From assembly GCA_964513205.1 (NCBI GenBank), contig CAZELP010000004.1, forward strand, positions 1-64,000: DNA of 64,000 bases. Direction: 5' to 3'. Under the pieces are notes generated by a model, which did not search any database, had not been told where the DNA came from, and saw only the letters and a program-made list of their open reading frames with translations. The position numbers and the translations under genes were made by a program. The first letter of the stretch is position 1. The number at the start of each line of letters is the position of its first letter. The DNA comes from JAGVJT01 sp964513205. Lineage in GTDB: Bacteria > Pseudomonadota > Gammaproteobacteria > Legionellales > Legionellaceae. This document shows positions 1 to 9,214 of the stretch, one piece after another.

Positions 1-270
1 CGCGATCATGATCGGTACATTCAATTGCCACTGTATGAAAAATTAAACTTTCCGGCTATGATTGAGGCTTGGCCAACAGTGGCCCAATATATTCGCCAGC
101 ATCATAATTTTTATGACCGGCTAAACGAATTAATCAACGAGGGCTTACCTGTACCCACACAAGCTCAGTTGCCCCTCTCTATTTTTTCCCCTCCTTTTCG
201 AAAACAGGAAGAGTCGAAAGAAGCAGAAAAAAACGACTTTGCATTGACAAAAAACACAAAATTAATATAA
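1..270 (+). CDS. 3' end of an unidentified protein (partial)
   Basis: The frame is open from the first base of the window (Arg-Asp-His-Asp-Arg...) to a TAA at 268-270, so this is the last 89 residues of a gene that begins outside. The internal TTG at 25 is not a convincing start because the frame continues upstream of it. The fragment has a mixed aromatic/charged helical part followed by a Lys/Glu-rich tail. I recognise no family. It runs in the same direction as the next gene, 33 nt away. Confidence 0.6.
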   Translation, partial: RDHDRYIQLPLYEKLNFPAMIEAWPTVAQYIRQHHNFYDRLNELINEGLPVPTQAQLPLSIFSPPFRKQEESKEAEKNDFALTKNTKLI

Positions 271-303
271 TTTGAACACTAAAACTATATTAAGGCCAAG
301 TAA

Positions 304-906
304 ATGCCAGCACTTCACGATGCAGTCCATATCGAAACACAACTCCTTATTTTAGAAAAAATAAACGAGTCACTGCAAAAATGTGCAAAAAATTATCCTC
401 TGACTTTTCATAACGGGCCAATAAAAAAGCAACATCATGAAACACATATGAGCCACATGGTGTATGATCTACAACTTGCAATTAACCATTATATCGCTCA
501 TTTAAACGCGCAAAAACAAAGCGGTCGAACAACATCTAGACTCAGTGTTTTTAATAAATTTAAAGAAAATGTGAATTATTCTCTTTACAAGAGTGAACAT
601 GCACGCTACATGAATCGATCTAACTCTATTTTTTATCCCGTATATTCTGCAATAACTTCGCTTTTCAGAGCATTTTTCCGCCTCCTAGATATCGCCATTT
701 CGGCAATAAAAGAGCTTCTCGGACAAAACAGTCAAGTTGAAAGTAAGATGTCGAGACATCAAATATTTTTCAACCGTCCAATCGACCCCTCTCAACGTGT
801 CGCAGAAAAACAATATCATGCATTGCAACAGGAATTGAATAAAGCCATTGCCGAACTCGATTTATTGCATAAAGAAACATCTCATACACACTCATTTGTT
901 GTGTAA
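304..906 (+). CDS. Hypothetical protein, 200 aa
   Basis: ATG at 304 is preceded by AAGG eight nt upstream, a usable ribosome-binding site. The protein is mainly helical and basic. It has one moderately hydrophobic stretch around residues 115-140 (Tyr/Phe/Leu/Ile-rich) that could be amphipathic or membrane-associated, and charged helical ends. The tail ends in His-Thr-His-Ser-Phe-Val-Val. I do not recognise a family. Small lineage-restricted proteins of this kind are common among Dot/Icm-secreted proteins, but nothing here proves secretion. It is convergent with the secreted protein gene on the other strand. Confidence 0.6.
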   Translation: MPALHDAVHIETQLLILEKINESLQKCAKNYPLTFHNGPIKKQHHETHMSHMVYDLQLAINHYIAHLNAQKQSGRTTSRLSVFNKFKENVNYSLYKSEHARYMNRSNSIFYPVYSAITSLFRAFFRLLDIAISAIKELLGQNSQVESKMSRHQIFFNRPIDPSQRVAEKQYHALQQELNKAIAELDLLHKETSHTHSFVV

Positions 907-922
907 AAATGCCATGCAAAAA

Positions 923-2455
923 TCATCTAGAGGTGAGTGAGCGCACACATCGGACACCCGTTGGATCTTGTTTATTATCAAACGTTTGATAGGCCGGAAC
1001 TGTGAGTGCAACATACGGATTACTAAACGTTTGATACCAAACATCCGAAACCGTATCCCCTGTCTGAACATATTGCGTGGAACTCCAATAAAGAGGATTC
1101 GGACTGGCCGGATTACTGCCTCCTAAAGCAATTTGCTGAGTAATGGCATTATTGGGATCCAATAAATTAGACTGTATATTTTGCAAAAGAGGCGTCTCTT
1201 GACTACCGCATGGACTTGGATTTTCTGGAGGCTCTGGAGCGCGACCAGCGTAACCCATCTCACAGATTGCCGGTAAATACCAATCTTCAAAATGACCAAT
1301 TCGCCCTGAACACAGCCCGGCAGCATAGTAAGTTGGATTAACGTCCGGATAGTAACCGATAATTTGTGCTGTGTTGCAAGCGCCATCCGTTTGGCCATCA
1401 CAGATATCTGGCGATTGAGCAGGATAATAAATACCAGGAATCGCGTCGTACGCGGTGCAATTTGTATAAGGCCCAGAAGGACAAACACTCGAGCCTTGCT
1501 GTGCACCATTTGAAGCCCAAATAATCCCATTGGGCCAACTGGCTGCCTGATCAACCAAAGACATGACCACTCCCCCTACACTTTCGGATGTGGGCGTATT
1601 GTCATTGATTGAAAAAACATAACCATCTTGATACACACTTCCGTACCCCAAAACAGCCACATCTACACTGACCGGTGTGGTGTGCTCTCCCATAATGATT
1701 AAGCGACTAAAGATACTTGCCGGATCAGAAGGATTACTCGGTACACTTGCCACGCTTCCAGGAGTAATAGTCATTGAACATGAAGCTTGAGGAGGAAGCA
1801 TCTCACACCCCTCAAAATCAACAGTGGTTCCAGATGGCAGTGCCACTGCCGTTGTGTAATCTAGATTATTGACAGTTGATGAAGACGTATTGGTAATCGT
1901 AATGATCCTGGCGTGCCCTGTCAAAGCGGGATTCAGAGCGGTATCAGCAACAGAGAGCGCCAAAACATGGACACTCGTTGCCAAGTCAGAAAACGAGATA
2001 TGCAAAGCGTTATTCGGTGCAGTTTGATAACAGGTTAATGTAGAAGAGCCGACACATAAAATGATAGGCACAATGATTGTCTGTGTTGGAGCTGACAGTT
2101 GTGCTGGAGTCACGTTCAAATTCAATGTACACGTATCATCTGAATTTAACAAACGTCCTCTCAAACAACTATCTGGACTTTCTGTGTCCTGTTCAATGCC
2201 AACGGGCAGAGGCTGTAAGACCAAGCTCAACCCACGAAGTGCCCTATTTTTAACATAATATTTAATTTGATAAGGCGTGTCTGCTGCGCGCGAAACATAC
2301 AGCTCTGAAGATGATTCAGGGAAGATCTCTATCATGGGTGTCGCCGCAAATGAGAGAGAGCAAAATAAACTCCATGCACATTGTGCAACCCATTTTCTCT
2401 TCAGAAAAAGAGAGCAACCAACATCCGCATTTTGAAAAATCATCCTTAAAGACAT
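923..2455 (-). CDS. Secreted protein with C-terminal DUF1566/Lcl-like domain
   Basis: The 510-residue product has an N-terminal export signal (basic, then a hydrophobic stretch ending near Ser-Phe-Ala-Ala at about residue 38). The middle is rich in Ser/Thr/Val, as in extracellular beta-sandwich regions. The last ~200 residues carry the pattern of the DUF1566 (Lcl C-terminal) family: a DWYLPAICEM segment, a YWSSTQY segment and a terminal VRCVRSL. Known members are surface or secreted proteins of Legionella and other gammaproteobacteria, including the lectin-like end of a collagen-like adhesin. GGGAA five nt before the ATG supports the start at 2455. Function at the cell surface is inferred, and no enzymatic residue is evident. 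Confidence 0.75.
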   Translation of the reverse strand: MSLRMIFQNADVGCSLFLKRKWVAQCAWSLFCSLSFAATPMIEIFPESSSELYVSRAADTPYQIKYYVKNRALRGLSLVLQPLPVGIEQDTESPDSCLRGRLLNSDDTCTLNLNVTPAQLSAPTQTIIVPIILCVGSSTLTCYQTAPNNALHISFSDLATSVHVLALSVADTALNPALTGHARIITITNTSSSTVNNLDYTTAVALPSGTTVDFEGCEMLPPQASCSMTITPGSVASVPSNPSDPASIFSRLIIMGEHTTPVSVDVAVLGYGSVYQDGYVFSINDNTPTSESVGGVVMSLVDQAASWPNGIIWASNGAQQGSSVCPSGPYTNCTAYDAIPGIYYPAQSPDICDGQTDGACNTAQIIGYYPDVNPTYYAAGLCSGRIGHFEDWYLPAICEMGYAGRAPEPPENPSPCGSQETPLLQNIQSNLLDPNNAITQQIALGGSNPASPNPLYWSSTQYVQTGDTVSDVWYQTFSNPYVALTVPAYQTFDNKQDPTGVRCVRSLTSR

Positions 2456-2529
2456 TGAAATTCCCTATAAAAATTGTATATACGAATCGAAAACTGCAAA
2501 AATTGATACATTAGAACCCTATTCAGATT

Positions 2530-2778
2530 CTAAAATCGTCCAGGATTACTGAATGCAAGTAAAAAATATTTACCGAGATTCTCTGCTGCTTGATAGGGCA
2601 AGAACTGCTCTCCACGACACACTTTCATCAATAATGCCAAAGGAACATCAAGAATCATTGAAAGCTCTCGGATTTCAATGCGCATATAAAACATCAAAAC
2701 GTCAATTAATAGCTTTTGTTTGAATTTGTTTTGAGTAAAATCAAATCGAAAACCATCAAACTCAACCACACATCCCAT
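2530..2778 (-). CDS. Small helix-turn-helix-like hypothetical protein, 82 aa
   Basis: The start at 2778 has a strong GGAGG ten nt upstream, which argues for a real gene. After an N-terminal VEFDGFRFDFTQ segment, residues ~33-70 (IRELSMILDVPLALLMKVCRG) have the helix-turn-helix spacing of XRE-type regulators. However, the protein is short and the DNA-contacting positions are not obviously basic. It lies between folA and the secreted DUF1566-like protein on the same strand. A regulatory role is a guess; a small unknown protein family of Legionellales is equally possible. Confidence 0.55.
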   Translation of the reverse strand: MGCVVEFDGFRFDFTQNKFKQKLLIDVLMFYMRIEIRELSMILDVPLALLMKVCRGEQFLPYQAAENLGKYFLLAFSNPGRF

Positions 2779-2886
2779 TCTACACTTCCTCCATGATTGA
2801 TTAGAACGAAAACGGAAGTAATATACTCACGAACTCAATCGCAATGCAAAACATTTTTTCTCATGTTTTCTTGTAGAATCCCAAAC

Positions 2887-3369
2887 TCAGTATTTTCTAT
2901 GCTTGCACTCAAACGTCAAGTCAAAATGGTTTTTTTCATCCTTAAGACGATGTTCGATGATCTCAGTTGTCCATTTAGATTCATCTATCGTCGGAAAAAA
3001 CACATCAGCATCAAAAATATGATGAATGCGAGTGATGTAAATTTGTGTTGCATACGGCATAAATAAGCTAAAAATTTCAGCACCGCCAATGATCATGACC
3101 TCAGGTTCAGCGCAATCTAAGATAGCCTCTACCGACGTCACAACCGAGATATCTGAAGATGAAGATAACGTTCGACTGAACACCATGTTTTTTCTTTCAG
3201 GTAGAGGGCGCCCAATTGACTCGTACGTTTTTCGCCCCATGACAATCGGCTTATGTAATGTTTTCGCCTTGAAATATTTTAAATCGGCAGGCAAATGACA
3301 AAGCAATTGGTTATTCTTTCCCATCCCACCTTGCTCGTCTATCGCAACAATCATGCTAATGATGGGCAT
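2887..3369 (-). CDS. folA: Dihydrofolate reductase
   Basis: Reduces dihydrofolate to tetrahydrofolate with NADPH. The sequence shows the family landmarks in order: MPIISMIVAIDEQGGMGKNN at the N-terminus, the HLPADLKYFK helix with the catalytic acidic residue in PADL, VMGRKTYESIGRPLPERKN for cofactor binding, and VMIIGGAEIF. I place the start at the second ATG of an ATGATG pair because GAGGAG then lies at the proper distance and the product begins like other DHFRs (160 residues). The start overlaps the end of pdxA by 14 nt, so it is probably translationally coupled and is the last gene of lptD-surA-pdxA-folA. A GTG/ATG further upstream would add only an unconserved tail. Confidence 0.92.
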   Translation of the reverse strand: MPIISMIVAIDEQGGMGKNNQLLCHLPADLKYFKAKTLHKPIVMGRKTYESIGRPLPERKNMVFSRTLSSSSDISVVTSVEAILDCAEPEVMIIGGAEIFSLFMPYATQIYITRIHHIFDADVFFPTIDESKWTTEIIEHRLKDEKNHFDLTFECKHRKY

Positions 3370-4339
3370 CATACACTCCTCGACAAAGCACAATCTCATG
3401 GGCGAGTTTAACCGCCGCCAACAAGCTAGATGGATTCGCTTTTTTTGTACCTGCCAGAGTCAACGCTGTACCATGATCCACAGATGTGCGCACAATAGGT
3501 AGCCCCAGGGTGACATTGACCGCGTGTTCAAAATCCGCGTATTTAATGACTGGAAGCCCCTGATCATGATACATCGTCAAAAATACCGACGCCATGGGCT
3601 CCGCTGCAAATACAGTATCGGCTGGCAAAGGCCCTATCACATCAAGTCCTTTCTGTTGAAAAGACTGTATCACAGGATAAATCACATCAAGCTCTTCTCG
3701 CCCCAAATATCCTTGCTCCCCCGCATGAGGATTTAAGCCAGCTACAACTATTTTGGGTCTTCTGATACCAAAATCCCGATGAAGAGACTCGTCTAATAAC
3801 GAAATCACCTTTTCTAAACGCACTTTGGTAATGGCATCGGGGACCTCTCTTAATGGCAAATGCGTTGTCACCAATGCAACTTTCATCATCGGACTGGCCA
3901 AAAGCATCACCACATCAGGGGCCTGGCATTGCTGCTTCAAAAACTCAGTATGCCCTGAAAACATAAATCCGGCTTGATTTAAAACACCTTTATGCACAGG
4001 AGCGGTTACGAGCGCGGAAAACTCATTGGCCAAAACACGCTGACATCCATCAGAAAGCATTTGCATGACATAAGTCGAATGTAAAGGATTCAACTCCCCC
4101 GCAACCACTTCGCCTTGTAAGGGATGGGACAAGATCGTCAATTCACCAGAAGTGACAGAAACGGGTTCATCTGGATGATACAAGCGACAGCGCACATCTA
4201 AACCCAAACGCTTTGCTCGCGCTTGAAATAAAGGCAGGTGCCCCATTACCACAACAGGAATCTCACTCTTGGCTAATGCCAAACAAATATCCGGCCCCAC
4301 ACCTGCTGGCTCTCCTGACGTAATGAGCAGTGGTTTCAC
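3356..4339 (-). CDS. pdxA: 4-hydroxythreonine-4-phosphate dehydrogenase
   Basis: Catalyses the NAD-dependent oxidation step of the DXP-dependent pyridoxal phosphate pathway. The 327-residue length is typical. The N-terminal TSGEPAGVGPDI motif is diagnostic. The metal-binding histidines are seen as H160 (VTTHLPL), H205 (GLNPHAGE) and H258 (MYHDQGLP). The start codon is GTG and overlaps the surA stop by four nt (GTGA), so the two are translationally coupled. The surA-pdxA neighbourhood is conserved widely in gammaproteobacteria, where ksgA usually follows; here folA takes that place. Confidence 0.95.
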   Translation of the reverse strand: MKPLLITSGEPAGVGPDICLALAKSEIPVVVMGHLPLFQARAKRLGLDVRCRLYHPDEPVSVTSGELTILSHPLQGEVVAGELNPLHSTYVMQMLSDGCQRVLANEFSALVTAPVHKGVLNQAGFMFSGHTEFLKQQCQAPDVVMLLASPMMKVALVTTHLPLREVPDAITKVRLEKVISLLDESLHRDFGIRRPKIVVAGLNPHAGEQGYLGREELDVIYPVIQSFQQKGLDVIGPLPADTVFAAEPMASVFLTMYHDQGLPVIKYADFEHAVNVTLGLPIVRTSVDHGTALTLAGTKKANPSSLLAAVKLAHEIVLCRGVYDAHH

Positions 4340-5616
4340 GCCAAATCCTTCTCAATGATTTGAATGTAAGCGCTGCTTCTCATGTGCTGCTGCCAATTTT
4401 GAACCGCCTCATTAAATTTGCGTTGATACAAAAATTGTCGCACCTGTTGACGCTGATACGCATCTGAATCGTCCACTGTTTTTCGTTCTAAAACTTGTAT
4501 CAAATGCCACCCAAAAGGGCTCTTCACTGGTTTGCTGATGGTGTTCAGCGGAAGTTGATTCATTGCCTCTGCAAACGAGGGAACAAGCTCGTCGGGTGTG
4601 ACCCAACCTAAATCTCCTCCTTTTTCAGCACTGGCATGATCAAGAGAATACTGTTTTGCCATCAGCGCAAAGTCTTTTCCTGATTTCAATTGCTCATACA
4701 AATTATGAATTTGTCTATCCGCCTCGGCATCTGTCATGTTGACACCCGGTTTTAACAGAATATGTCGGACATGCGTCTTGGTGACTTCATGATGCAGCTC
4801 GGTATTGCCAATTGCGACCAGTTTAATGATCTGAAAACCATTACCTGCACGCAGAGGACCTCTAATATCGCCGACTTTCATTTTGACTACCTGCTCTGCA
4901 AATACTTCGGGAAGCTCAGCCAAATGGCGCTCACCCAAATCTCCTCCTTCTAGAGCATCACGAGCACTCGACTCGCGAATTGCCAATTGGCTAAAATCGG
5001 CTCCTGTCTCTAATTTTTTCATCAACATCGATGCTTTTTCTCGCGCTTTTTTAATTTGAGCAGTGGTGGGCTCCTCCGGGAGAGGCACCACAATATTTTG
5101 CACATGAAAAGTTCGTGGTGTTGTCGCAATATGCTCAGAAGACTGCAGATAATCATTGACTTGCTTCATTGAAACGACAATATCCTTGCCTACTGCCGTT
5201 TGTTGGATACGATTAATCAGCATGTCTTTGCGGATATTTTCTCTGTATTTTGCGTAAGGTGTCCCTTGTTGTTCTATAGCCGCACGCATTTCATCAAGCG
5301 AAAGGTGGTTCGATGCTGCAATTTTAGCAATGGTTTCATCTAGCTCGACATTATCAATGCTCACATCATTGTGCTTTGCCAATTGCAATTCGATTTGTTC
5401 ATCAATCAAGTGATTCAATACCTGTTTACGCAGCACTTGTGGCTCTGGCGCTTCCATTTTTCTAGCCAAAAGCTGCTGATAAGCCATCTCCGTTTGAGCA
5501 TTGAGCTCGCTGGCGGTGATCACATCACTGTTTACAATGGCCACCACACTATCTAAGGGTGCGGCAATACCCCACGATGCGGACAACATCATTGCTATAA
5601 AAAGCTGCTTACGCAT
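4336..5616 (-). CDS. surA: Periplasmic chaperone / peptidyl-prolyl isomerase SurA
   Basis: Folds outer-membrane proteins in the periplasm. A signal peptide (RKQLFIAMMLSASWGIAAPL) is followed by the SurA N-terminal domain (LDSVVAIVNSDVITASEL). Two parvulin PpiC domains follow at about residues 165-270 and 285-385, each with the typical GGDLG motif, and then a short C-terminal helix. ATG at 5616 is chosen because GAGGTGG lies just upstream; the longer frame begins with a GTG that is part of that ribosome-binding site. It lies 14 nt after lptD, its best-known client, so co-expression makes sense. Confidence 0.95.
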   Translation of the reverse strand: MRKQLFIAMMLSASWGIAAPLDSVVAIVNSDVITASELNAQTEMAYQQLLARKMEAPEPQVLRKQVLNHLIDEQIELQLAKHNDVSIDNVELDETIAKIAASNHLSLDEMRAAIEQQGTPYAKYRENIRKDMLINRIQQTAVGKDIVVSMKQVNDYLQSSEHIATTPRTFHVQNIVVPLPEEPTTAQIKKAREKASMLMKKLETGADFSQLAIRESSARDALEGGDLGERHLAELPEVFAEQVVKMKVGDIRGPLRAGNGFQIIKLVAIGNTELHHEVTKTHVRHILLKPGVNMTDAEADRQIHNLYEQLKSGKDFALMAKQYSLDHASAEKGGDLGWVTPDELVPSFAEAMNQLPLNTISKPVKSPFGWHLIQVLERKTVDDSDAYQRQQVRQFLYQRKFNEAVQNWQQHMRSSAYIQIIEKDLA

Positions 5617-5630
5617 TTGAACCACCTCAA

Positions 5631-8147
5631 TTAATGCTGAAACTGATTGACATATCCTGGTAAATAACTCTGAATCGTGCTGGCAGGGTCACTGCTTCCC
5701 ACGGTACCGAGTCCTTTTAATAACACCTGCACATAAACGTTGTTATTATACTCCGGTTTTAAGGTCGATGGCGATAAGCTGTTATACACACGCCCGCCTA
5801 AAAAACGCATGGCCCAACAACAACTGTCATACTGGAAACCTAAGAACGCAATCATGTCATAATGCTCGCTCAAATTATACCCGTAAACACCTAACCCACT
5901 CCAATTGTTTGTCAATGGCCAAGCATAACCGGCGGTCGCTTGATGGAGTGCAGCATGTCCAACTTGATTGGTTCGTCCAGCAAAAATGTTACCGTTCACC
6001 AAATAAGAATAACCAAAACGCAGGATATGATTGACCTCAGGTTGATAGTGAAAATTAAAATCTGCATTATTTGCTGCATTTGCGCTTGGCTCAAACACCC
6101 AATCCCCCACCATGCTCCAAGCAGAATTTAAGCGATACACACCCTGTGTTGCGATAGGAGATGTTTTTGTTGTGGGAGAAGTAAATCCGAGCATCAGGGG
6201 ATTATCTTCGCAAATGCCTTGAGCGTTATAACATAAGTTGACTTTTCGATCTGCGAAATATGTAATTTGACCGGCGGTCAATCGAACTTTCTCCACTCCA
6301 TTTGACTTTAAAAATCGAGACGTAAGTGCATAAGATAATTGATTGGTATCTCCTATCCTGTCTTGACCTGAGAAGCGATTTTCTCGAAACAGTTGATCCG
6401 CAGTAAAAATCATGTAAGCGGAATCGAATGCCGGCACTTCCGATTGGTTATAATAAGGCACATTCAGATAAAATAGTCGCGGCTCCAACGTCTGAGTATA
6501 CCCCGTCCACGTTTGTGAATCCTCGAAAAAAAGACCACCATCCACACTGTACCGAGGAATCGTGTAGTTGACACTTTTGGTAGGCCCAAGCCCTTCTGCG
6601 CTAATGTGGTAATAGTTGTCAACCAAATCGACTTTAGGAGACAAATACCCCCATGCGGTATGTTGCTCCAGAAAAAGCCCAGGATTCACATGGAAGCGAG
6701 GACCTTCCGGAATGGTATCGTCATTCAAAGGCCACTGGAATTGATCAAATTGCCCAACAAGGCTCAAGTGAGTGCCCAACGGCAATTCATCATAAAACCC
6801 CTCCGCCATAAATTGCGGCAAACGTTCATAAATATGGCTCACATCGGCTTGATTGATTGGATTTAAGGTCTGATAAGCCTCGGCAAGTCCTTGCAGTTTC
6901 CAATGCTCACCCACATAAGTCAATAACCCTTCTTTGCGTAATTGATTTTCAGTCAATACCGCCAAATTGCTGCTAAAATCTTGCAAATAATAATTATCAG
7001 ACACTTGTTGGAAATTCACATGCATTGAAAGATGATCAGTAAATGACGTATCGTCTCGATAAAAAACAGACCATCGATTGTTCGATTGCGAAGATAGACC
7101 AGGGAACTGAGTGTTATTATTGTCCAAAAAATGTTGGAAAGCCTTATCGTCCGGTAAAATGCTTGCATTAATCATCCCAATCGAGTTCGACGTTAAATAT
7201 CGCCCCTCACCATTTAACATCACGCCTCTAAATGTATATGCGTGAGGTGTAACGGTTGCATCATAATTCGGTGCAAGATTCAGATAATAAGGAACAGCAA
7301 AATCAAATCCGCCAATATTCGAATAACCATACATTGGCATTAAAAAGCCACTTTTTCGCTCTTTTGATGTAGGAAAACTAAAATAAGGCAAGTAAGCCAC
7401 GGGCACATCATAAAAACGAAGCTTGGCATCTTTTGCTTTTCCTTCCTTTGCCGCATCGTCAATGTAAAGCTCTCTGGCTTCAATCTGCCAATCTCTTTTT
7501 TTAGGAGGACATGTGCTATAAGTGGCCTTTGCTAATAAAATGTCTTTGTTTTCAAAGCGTTTAATCAATGAGGCCAATCCCCAGGCGGGCAAAGCCGCTC
7601 CCTGGTGCGTTGTGTCAAAACGATACATCACATTTTCGATATATCCTGCCGATGTTGAGGGATCAATGCTGGCTTTTTGCGCCCAAATCGTCCGATTTTT
7701 CTCGACCAAATGCACCCCATCATGCAACTCTACACGCGTAATCTGTTTGGTTTTTGGGTCACGATACAACGTTGCTGTTTCGGCAGTCAAAATACGCTCT
7801 GGCATTTTGACTTCGACGTGCCCCTTAAGCAAGGAGGAGCCTTCGGAATGAAACGAAACCTCATCAGCAGCTAATGTGGTTTGGGAGGATGAAGAAAAAA
7901 TCGGTGTTTCTTGATACCGACCTCGACATAATCCAACGAGCACCTGCTCATCCCAGCCCAAACAATCACTGATACGTTGCCGAGTCATCTTGGTTAGTGG
8001 CGTTTCAGCAGGAATCACGCAAGCCTCTATCGACTCGACGTTAAGTGGCGAGGTCTCGGCTGGTAATTCCAAATCAGCTTCTGCCATAATGACCGTTGAA
8101 CACAACAGGCCGAAAAAGCATAAGCTTAATTTAAAGCATTTGCTCAT
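5631..8147 (-). CDS. lptD: LPS-assembly outer-membrane protein LptD
   Basis: Forms the outer-membrane translocon that inserts lipopolysaccharide with LptE. After a signal peptide ending near Val-Ile-Met-Ala there is an N-terminal segment with three cysteines (EACVIP, DCLGW, GLCRG). The periplasmic LptA-like jellyroll (DEVSFHSEGSSLLKGHVEVK) and a long beta-barrel follow. The conserved cysteine pair DSCCWAM near the C-terminus matches the pair that forms interdomain disulfides in E. coli. At 838 residues it is longer than the E. coli protein (784), mostly from the N-terminal extension. ATG at 8147 is preferred to an upstream GTG at 8159; neither has a strong ribosome-binding site. Divergent from amgK. 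Confidence 0.93.
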   Translation of the reverse strand: MSKCFKLSLCFFGLLCSTVIMAEADLELPAETSPLNVESIEACVIPAETPLTKMTRQRISDCLGWDEQVLVGLCRGRYQETPIFSSSSQTTLAADEVSFHSEGSSLLKGHVEVKMPERILTAETATLYRDPKTKQITRVELHDGVHLVEKNRTIWAQKASIDPSTSAGYIENVMYRFDTTHQGAALPAWGLASLIKRFENKDILLAKATYSTCPPKKRDWQIEARELYIDDAAKEGKAKDAKLRFYDVPVAYLPYFSFPTSKERKSGFLMPMYGYSNIGGFDFAVPYYLNLAPNYDATVTPHAYTFRGVMLNGEGRYLTSNSIGMINASILPDDKAFQHFLDNNNTQFPGLSSQSNNRWSVFYRDDTSFTDHLSMHVNFQQVSDNYYLQDFSSNLAVLTENQLRKEGLLTYVGEHWKLQGLAEAYQTLNPINQADVSHIYERLPQFMAEGFYDELPLGTHLSLVGQFDQFQWPLNDDTIPEGPRFHVNPGLFLEQHTAWGYLSPKVDLVDNYYHISAEGLGPTKSVNYTIPRYSVDGGLFFEDSQTWTGYTQTLEPRLFYLNVPYYNQSEVPAFDSAYMIFTADQLFRENRFSGQDRIGDTNQLSYALTSRFLKSNGVEKVRLTAGQITYFADRKVNLCYNAQGICEDNPLMLGFTSPTTKTSPIATQGVYRLNSAWSMVGDWVFEPSANAANNADFNFHYQPEVNHILRFGYSYLVNGNIFAGRTNQVGHAALHQATAGYAWPLTNNWSGLGVYGYNLSEHYDMIAFLGFQYDSCCWAMRFLGGRVYNSLSPSTLKPEYNNNVYVQVLLKGLGTVGSSDPASTIQSYLPGYVNQFQH

Positions 8148-8206
8148 GTTCAATCGCACAAAAATGCCTTATGATGACGTTTTTTGTAATGGGCAGGGAG
8201 TATAGC

Positions 8207-9214
8207 ATGTCTGAACGAGAAAACGCACTGAACGAATGGTTGAAACAGTTACCCTTTTTGAAACAATTCACACTAAAAGCCTTAACCGGCGATGCAAGCT
8301 TTCGCCGATATTTTCGTTTAAATACAGGTGATTCGACCTATATCGTCATGGACGCTCCGCCAGAAAAAGAAAATTTACTGTCTTTTATCTTGGTGAATCA
8401 AGTCCTGCTAAAAAACAATGTATCAGCCCCAAAGATCATCGCTCAAGATACAACATTGGGCTTCTTGCTGCTCGAAGATTTCGGTGACACGTTGCTGGCT
8501 CATCATCTTTCAGAGCAAAACGCCTCAAAACGATACGAAGCTTGCCTTGACACGCTCATTCAAATACAACAATGCGAAACAGAGCGCCCCCTGTTACCCA
8601 AATTTGATACTGCGCATATGTTACAAGAAATGAGTCTTTTTCGCATATGGTTTCTAGAAAAACTGCTTGGATTATCACTGAGTCCCAACGAAGAGAAACA
8701 GCTGAATATTTTATTTATGGAGCTTGCGCTTCATCTTTCGGACCAACCACAATGCTTTATTCATCGAGATTACCACTCTAGAAATTTACTGATTCTTAAT
8801 TCGCCAGAAGATAACCCACTTAAAATTGGTGTAATCGATTTTCAAGACGCGATGAAGGGTCCATTCACATACGATTTGGTTTCATTGATCAAAGATTGTT
8901 ATGTTCAATGGAGTGATGAGCGCCAACTCGATTGGATGTCGTACTTTTATCAACGTTTACCTCATCATTTTAATTGGTCTTTTGACGAATTTAGACAAGG
9001 CGTCGATTGGTGCGGTTTACAACGCCACCTTAAAGTACTGGGCATATTTTCACGCCTTTATCTGCGAGACAATAAACCGAATTATCTTAAAGATTTGCCT
9101 CTTACTCTTTTTTATACAAAACAATGTGCCGCACGTTATCCTCTGTTTCAAAGCCTGCATGAGCTTATTGAACATAAAATCACGCCGCTATTTAAAGCAA
9201 GGCAACCGGCATGA
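8207..9214 (+). CDS. amgK: N-acetylmuramate/N-acetylglucosamine anomeric kinase
   Basis: Phosphorylates MurNAc (and GlcNAc) at C1 in the peptidoglycan recycling bypass. It has an aminoglycoside-phosphotransferase fold: TGDASFRRYFR near the N-terminus, the catalytic FIHRDYHSRNLL loop, and the metal-binding GVIDFQDAMKGPFTYDL segment. The DFQDA and TYDLVSL features and the immediate overlap with murU separate AmgK from other kinases of the fold. I place the start at 8207, after GGGAG; the longer frame from 8171 would enter the promoter space of lptD. The 4-nt overlap with murU (ATGA) indicates coupled translation. Confidence 0.9.
   Translation: MSERENALNEWLKQLPFLKQFTLKALTGDASFRRYFRLNTGDSTYIVMDAPPEKENLLSFILVNQVLLKNNVSAPKIIAQDTTLGFLLLEDFGDTLLAHHLSEQNASKRYEACLDTLIQIQQCETERPLLPKFDTAHMLQEMSLFRIWFLEKLLGLSLSPNEEKQLNILFMELALHLSDQPQCFIHRDYHSRNLLILNSPEDNPLKIGVIDFQDAMKGPFTYDLVSLIKDCYVQWSDERQLDWMSYFYQRLPHHFNWSFDEFRQGVDWCGLQRHLKVLGIFSRLYLRDNKPNYLKDLPLTLFYTKQCAARYPLFQSLHELIEHKITPLFKARQPA

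Noticed and set aside
1123..1554. 143-codon frame within the DUF1566-like gene.
   Set aside because: Same strand, different frame from a gene with signal peptide and family motifs; a shadow frame.
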